64,000 nucleotides of DNA from Neisseria macacae ATCC 33926. Its GTDB lineage: Bacteria; Pseudomonadota; Gammaproteobacteria; Burkholderiales; Neisseriaceae. The stretch's first letter is position 1. Each line of letters begins with the position of its first letter. The DNA is taken from positions 930,001-994,000 of the forward strand of contig NZ_CP094241.1 of NCBI RefSeq assembly GCF_022749495.1. The letters run 5' to 3'. The notes below the pieces were generated by a model that saw nothing but the letters and a program-made list of their open reading frames with translations, had not been told where the DNA came from and ran no database searches. The position numbers and the translations under genes are program-made. Below are positions 59,807 to 64,000 of this stretch, piece after piece.

Positions 59807-61023
59807 GAGACCTTTGCAAAATTCCTTTTCCCCCAACAGCCAAAACCCAAACACAGGTTTTCGGCTGTTTCCGCCCCAATCACTCCCGATTCTACCCAAA
59901 TGCCCCCTTAATCCTCCCCGGACGCCTCATAATCAGGCATCCAGGCCACCTTTTAGGCAGCAACAGGCACACTTAGCCTGTTGGCCGCTTTCAACAGGTT
60001 CAAACACATCGCTTTCAGATGACTTTGCGCACTCACTTTAATCAGTCCGAAATAGGCTGCCCGGGCGTAGCGGAATTTACGGTGCAGCGTCCCAAAGCTC
60101 TGTTCGACCACATAACGGGTCTTCGACAAATATCGGTTACGTTTAGTTTGCACTTCCGTCAGCGGACGGTTGCGGTGGGCTTTGCGCATAATGCCGTCCA
60201 GCAACTGATGCTCTTTCAGATGTTGCCGGTTTTCCTTACTGTCATAGCCTTTATCGGCATAGACGGTCGTACCTTTGGCTATACCTTCCAGCAAAGGCGA
60301 CAGGTGGTTGCACTCATGGGTATTGGCGGGGGTAATGTGCAGTTTCTCGATATAGCCTTCCTCATCGGTACGGGTATGTTGTTTGTAACCGAGTTTGTAG
60401 AGGCCGTTTTTCTTTGTCCAGCGGGCATCTTTATCCTTACTCGGTGTGGTTTGGCCGCTGACTTGTCCTTCTTCATCGACTTCTATGGCCTGACGCTGTT
60501 TGCTGCCGGCGGTCTGAATAATGGTGGCATCAATGACGGCGGCGGATGCTTTCTCTACTTTTAGGTTTTTTTCGGTCAATTGTCGGTTAATCAATTCCAG
60601 CAGTTCGGACAGGGTGTCGTCTTGCGCCAGCCAGTTGCGGTAGCGGCATAAGATGCTGTAATCGGAGATGCTCAGTTCGTCAAAACGGCAAAACAGGTTG
60701 AAATCGATGCGGGTGATGAGGCTGTGTTCGAGTTCGGGATCGGAGAGGCTGTGCCATTGTCCGAGCAGGACGGCTTTGAACATGGACAACAGGGGATAGG
60801 CGGGACGGCCGCGGTGGTCTCGGAGGTAACGGGTTCTTTGACGGTTCAGATACTGTTCGATCGGTTGCCAATCAATCACCTGATCCAACTTCAATAATGG
60901 GAAGCGGTCGATGTGTTTGGCAATCATGGCTTGTGCGGTTTGCTGGAAGAAGGTGCTCATGGAAAATCCCCTAAATGTCTTGATGGGAATTTAGGGGATT
61001 TTGGGGAATTTTGCAAAGGTCTC
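59807..61023 (-). mobile_element. IS5-family insertion sequence (1217 bp, complete)
   Basis: Perfect terminal inverted repeats GAGACCTTTGCAAAATTCC (left, 59807) and GGAATTTTGCAAAGGTCTC (right, ending 61023) flank an intact transposase. A 5-base direct repeat AGATA lies at 59802-59806 and 61024-61028. The end sequence is typical of Neisseria IS5-group elements such as IS1106 relatives. It is inserted inside a Correia element. The intact transposase suggests it is recent and possibly active. Confidence 0.93.
59953..60960 (-). CDS. IS5-family transposase
   Basis: 335 residues. An N-terminal DUF772 domain (FPLLKLDQVIDWQPIEQYLNRQ and YPLLSMFKAVLLGQWHSLSDPELEHSL) is followed by the DDE core: VIDATIIQ, TTVYADKGYDSKENRQHL and a glutamate in RYVVEQSFGTLHRKFRYARAAYFG. 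The frame is intact and contains the whole catalytic set. Confidence 0.95.
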   Translation of the reverse strand: MSTFFQQTAQAMIAKHIDRFPLLKLDQVIDWQPIEQYLNRQRTRYLRDHRGRPAYPLLSMFKAVLLGQWHSLSDPELEHSLITRIDFNLFCRFDELSISDYSILCRYRNWLAQDDTLSELLELINRQLTEKNLKVEKASAAVIDATIIQTAGSKQRQAIEVDEEGQVSGQTTPSKDKDARWTKKNGLYKLGYKQHTRTDEEGYIEKLHITPANTHECNHLSPLLEGIAKGTTVYADKGYDSKENRQHLKEHQLLDGIMRKAHRNRPLTEVQTKRNRYLSKTRYVVEQSFGTLHRKFRYARAAYFGLIKVSAQSHLKAMCLNLLKAANRLSVPVAA

Positions 61024-61193
61024 AGATAGTACGGAACCGATTCACTTGGTGCTTCAGCACCTTAGAGAATTGTTCTCTTTGAGCTAAGGCGAGGCAACGT
61101 CGTACTGGTTTAAAGTTAATCCACTATATTATCTTCCGTTTTTTCTGTTGCATGAACAATCGAACGGGACGACTGCCATTAGTAAAAAGGTCG

Positions 61194-61217
61194 TCTGAAA
61201 ACTTTCAGACGACCTTT
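61194..61217. terminator. Compact DUS inverted pair
   Basis: AAAAAGGTCGTCTGAAAA followed almost directly by TTTCAGACGACCTTT. Between 61129 and 61340 there is otherwise no gene. Confidence 0.65.
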
Positions 61218-61340
61218 GAGAAAGTTAGGTGTCCAATTCAAACTACGCATGTTATGTAAATAACACAGTGCTTTCTTGAAATATGAACAATCCTTTCTTA
61301 GGGGAAAGCTGTCTAAACTAAACCTTCAGGTAACCTTAAC

Positions 61341-61693
61341 TCATTCTTTGACTTTTATCTGATAAAATTCTTTCTGGTTCATACTTTCAAACCAGCCTAC
61401 TGCTCCTCTTACATAATAAGATATTTCAATCTTAATATCCTGCTTAGTTATTGGAGTTCCAGAAATATTCAATTTGTTATACCACATATTGGTAGGTGTT
61501 ACAGTCAACCCCGAATTCGGAGGATCCATTTCCACATTGAAATGATTGGGATAAGCGCAGCATATTTGGTTCTTAATTCTATGAAATATGGCTTATTTAA
61601 TTCTGCATCCGGTAATGCCTGAACTTTATGTTTGCCGGCAAAACAACCGGATAATGCTATTACAGTCGAAAAGATAAATACTTTCCTTATCAT
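61341..61693 (-). pseudogene. Frameshifted small lipoprotein gene
   Basis: The 5' part starts MIRKVFIFSTVIALSGCF, a lipoprotein signal with its lipobox cysteine, and runs to about ELNKPYF in one frame, which then stops. From about 61590 a second frame continues HRIKNQICCAYPNHFNVEMDPPNSGL and on to ISYYVRGAVGWFESMNQKEFYQIKVKE. The two halves read as one protein if a small indel near 61585 is allowed. The beta-rich C-terminal part resembles a small immunoglobulin-like domain. It is A+T-rich. No family recognised. Confidence 0.5.
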
Positions 61694-61876
61694 ACTTAAA
61701 ATAAGCTCCATAATTTACTGATATTTCACAAAGTTCTAAAATTAATTGCTCCAAAGCTGGCTTTTAGAAATTTTTCAGACGACCTTTTTGAAAGTTAGAT
61801 TTTCAATTCACGTTTATTTTCTCTAAGTAAACAGATTTTAAATTTACTATTTCTTTTAACTTGTTGTATTGGTTAA

Positions 61877-62026
61877 TTATCCTGCCCATTCGCGGCCTAC
61901 CAACGGACTTTCCCATGCTATCCAGTGAGCCTTAAAGTTTGGTGTCGTTGCCCCAGCAAAATATTTGGCGAACTTATCAGTTGCACGACACGCTAGCCTT
62001 GTATCGCGTATTTGTTGATTTCAGCC
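61877..62026 (-). other. Possible gene remnant
   Basis: A minus-strand open stretch of about 50 codons ends at TAA 61877-61879 and reads ATDKFAKYFAGATTPNFKAHWIAWESPLVGREWAG, which looks coding (balanced composition, many aromatics). It has no start codon or ribosome site and no long extension. The rest of 61694-62109 contains single DUS copies and A+T-rich sequence without a gene. Confidence 0.25.
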
Positions 62027-62109
62027 AATTTTTTCAGAGTGTTGCTACAAAGATAGGGGGAGATTATCTTGTTGAAGTTACGTTTTCAGACGACCTCCTG
62101 AGACTAAAC

Positions 62110-63546
62110 TCAATCCGCTACATCGATACACAAATATTTCAATTCCAAATATTCGTCCGCACCGTATTTGCTGCCTTCGCGTCCCAGCCCGCTGCGTTTC
62201 ACGCCGCCGAACGGTGCCGCTTCATTGCTGATTAAGCCGGTATTGATGCCGACCATGCCGTATTCCAAGGCTTCGCCGACGCGCCATTGGCGGGCGGTAT
62301 TGGAAGTGAAGAGGTAGGCCGCCAAACCGTATTCCGTATCGTTGGCGGCCGCGATGACTTCGGCTTCGGTTTCAAAGCAGAACACGGGACACAACGGCCC
62401 GAAGGTTTCTTCGCGCGCCACCGCCATTTGTGCCGTTACGCCGCTTAAGACGGTCGGTTCGAAAAACGTTCCGCCCAACGCGCTGCGTTTGCCGCCGGTC
62501 AGGCAGACCGCGCCTTTTGAGAGCGCGTCGGCGATGTGCTGCTCGACTTTCTCCACCGCTTTTTCCTCAATCAGCGGCCCTTGGTTGACGCCTTCATCCA
62601 AGCCGTTGCCCAATTTGAGCGCGGCTACTTTTTCACTTAATTTGCGGCAAAATTCGTCGTAAATGCCGGATTGAGCGTAAACACGGTTGGTGCAGACGCA
62701 GGTCTGGCCGCTGTTGCGGAACTTGCTGGCGAGCGCGCCTTCGACGGCTTTGTCCAACTCGGCATCGTCAAACACGATAAACGGCGCGTTGCCGCCCAGT
62801 TCCAAACTGAGTTTTTTAATGTCTGCCGCGCTGTCGGCAAAAATTTTCGCGCCGACTTCGGTCGAGCCGGTGAAGCTGATTTTGCGTACGGTTGGGTTCG
62901 TGGCAAATTCATGGCTGATTTCCGAAGCACGGCCGCTGACGACGGGGAGCAAATCCTGCGGCACGCCTGCTTCGTAAGCCAATAGCGCCAGCGCATACGC
63001 GCTCAGGGGCGTGAGCGACGCAGGTTTGACTATCATCGCGCAGCCAACCGCCAAAGCAGGCGCAGCCTTGCGCGCAATCATCGCGGACGGAAAGTTCCAC
63101 GGCGTAATCGCGGCGGTAACGCCGACGGGCTGTTTCAACACGACCAGTTTTTGCGACGCTTTCACGCTCGTCAGCACATCGCCGTCAATCCGCCGCGCCT
63201 CTTCGGCAAACCAGCGCACAAACGAAGCCGCATAATCAATCTCGCCGCGCGCCTCGGTCAGGCTTTTGCCCTGTTCCATCGTCATGATGCGCGCCAGTTC
63301 TTCTTTGTTTTCCTTGATCAAAAAATACCAACGCCACAACACATCGGCGCGTTCCAACGCGGTTTTTGCCGCCCATAATTTTTGTGCAGCCTCCGCCTTT
63401 TGAATCAGTAGTTTGAGGTCGTCTGAACGAGTCGTGCGGACAAACGCCAAAGTCTCGCCCGTTGCCGGATTATCGACTTTGATACTGTCTGGAATCGGAA
63501 GAAAAGAAATATCGGGATGGTTTAACAATGATGCAAAAGAATTCAT
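62110..63546 (-). CDS. gabD: NAD(P)-dependent succinate-semialdehyde dehydrogenase
   Basis: 478 residues from ATG 63546. Aldehyde dehydrogenase signatures: TPWNFPSAMIARKAAPALAVGC, the NAD-binding SFTGSTEVG, LELGGNAPFIVFDD with the catalytic glutamate, GQTCVCTNRVY with the catalytic cysteine, and EETFGPLCPVF. It oxidises succinate semialdehyde to succinate in GABA/putrescine breakdown. gabT is not seen next to it. It is a single-gene unit. Confidence 0.93.
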   Translation of the reverse strand: MNSFASLLNHPDISFLPIPDSIKVDNPATGETLAFVRTTRSDDLKLLIQKAEAAQKLWAAKTALERADVLWRWYFLIKENKEELARIMTMEQGKSLTEARGEIDYAASFVRWFAEEARRIDGDVLTSVKASQKLVVLKQPVGVTAAITPWNFPSAMIARKAAPALAVGCAMIVKPASLTPLSAYALALLAYEAGVPQDLLPVVSGRASEISHEFATNPTVRKISFTGSTEVGAKIFADSAADIKKLSLELGGNAPFIVFDDAELDKAVEGALASKFRNSGQTCVCTNRVYAQSGIYDEFCRKLSEKVAALKLGNGLDEGVNQGPLIEEKAVEKVEQHIADALSKGAVCLTGGKRSALGGTFFEPTVLSGVTAQMAVAREETFGPLCPVFCFETEAEVIAAANDTEYGLAAYLFTSNTARQWRVGEALEYGMVGINTGLISNEAAPFGGVKRSGLGREGSKYGADEYLELKYLCIDVAD

Positions 63547-64000
63547 GCCTGCCCTCGTGTGTATAGATGATGGATGGAAGTCATTATTCTCTTCATAGGA
63601 TAAAAGCGCAAACTGCTTGAGCAATTTGAGCCACATGAGAAGAGGAACCCAAAGTAGGTAGCTAAAAAGGTCGTCTGAAAATGTCTTATGGGCTTGGTTA
63701 GGACTTTTCGTTTGAATGGTAAGAAAGTGTTTTGACCGGCTGATAAGACATATTCAGGCAATTTTTATTTTTGAATTTCTTGTTTGCCTATATGGGTTAT
63801 ATAAAAATGGAATATTTTTATGTTAAACAACGGAATAGGTTTTTAAATCATTTTAACTATTGAATGCGGATATATCTGGCAAATGTTTGCATGCGCTTAA
63901 AAACTTGTTAAAATCTCAAAAAATTATACAAATAATAATCAAAATCATTATATTTATATTCCAATCTGACTTGCGGCAAAACCTTTCCGAAGTTGTCTGA
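63547..64000 (+). promoter_or_regulatory. Gene-free region with a possible Fur box at the right edge
   Basis: 454 bases without a gene. From 63760 on it becomes very A+T-rich. AATAATAATCAAAATCATTAT at 63931-63951 resembles a Fur box and precedes whatever gene starts beyond the window. Two DUS copies lie in the left part (63670 and 63416, the latter inside gabD). Confidence 0.3.

Larger units (their letters stand above)
59750..61128. repeat. Correia element split by an insertion sequence
   Basis: The left part (59750-59806) begins TATAGTGGATTAACTTTAAATCAGG and the right part (61024-61128) ends TTAATCCACTATA. Joined, they give a complete long-form Correia element (like 5359-5515). The insertion sequence sits in the ACAGATAGTACGG stretch, with AGATA repeated on both sides. 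Confidence 0.92.

Noticed and set aside
61939..62235. A 98-codon plus-strand frame near gabD
   Set aside because: It runs through a DUS and antisense into gabD with no ribosome site; the opposite strand shows better coding character.

Overview
The window is chromosomal DNA of a commensal Neisseria. The short word GGTCGTCTGAAA recurs in both orientations dozens of times, often as inverted pairs just after genes. This is the DNA uptake sequence (DUS), in the dialect with a T at the fourth position of AGGTCGTCTGAA that is known from the N. mucosa / N. sicca / N. macacae group. Four Correia (NEMIS) elements, an isc operon, rubredoxin, a TehA homologue and an rpmI-rplT-pheS-pheT-ihfA block agree with Neisseria. 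A minority of DUS have the GCC core or an AGGCTACCTGAA core, which marks segments probably taken up from other Neisseriaceae.

Layout. 1-5.3 kb: part of an aryl-polyene-type fatty-acid-like cluster, divergently arranged (two carrier proteins, an acyltransferase and a chain-length factor on the minus strand; a dehydratase, a ketoreductase and a ketosynthase on the plus strand). 5.3-10.7 kb: rubredoxin, an acyl-CoA dehydrogenase, an AhpD-like protein, hemC, a lipoprotein, ybeY and a CorC-like CBS protein. 10.9-14.6 kb: rnr, two tRNA-Leu(CAG), tRNA-Ser(GGA) and a hemerythrin-like protein. 14.7-23.5 kb: a very large TonB-dependent receptor, an EEP-family phosphodiesterase, a double glycosyltransferase, dusC and lldD. 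23.8-29.1 kb: an iron-sulfur assembly region (IscR box, iscR, iscS, two small unknown ORFs, iscU, a tandem duplication, iscA, hscB) with arfA convergent on iscA. 29-39.6 kb: waaF, a phosphotyrosine phosphatase, an osmolyte-type ABC ATPase, lipoproteins, a ferric-reductase-like protein, a gene with two nonsense codons, and tehA. 39.8-42.7 kb: an A+T-rich ABC-F ribosomal-protection-type gene inserted next to a methyltransferase whose 3' end is duplicated on the far side. 42.9-51 kb: CsbD-like protein, a permease/binding-protein fusion, argS, a cold-shock-domain membrane protein, a MORN-type protein, prmB and tgt. 51.1-59.6 kb: tRNA-Val(GAC), thrS, infC (AUC start), rpmI, rplT, pheS with a foreign C-terminal tail, a displaced native pheS end, pheT, ihfA and a MerR-like protein. 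59.7-64 kb: a Correia element split by an IS5-family insertion sequence, a frameshifted lipoprotein and gabD.

The most striking theme is one architecture seen three times: resident gene, then foreign cargo, then a second and often diverged copy of that gene's 3' end. It occurs at the carrier protein (left edge), at the methyltransferase (ABC-F cargo) and at pheS (restriction-enzyme-like remnant). This fits cargo integration during natural transformation, anchored on the 3' ends of resident genes.
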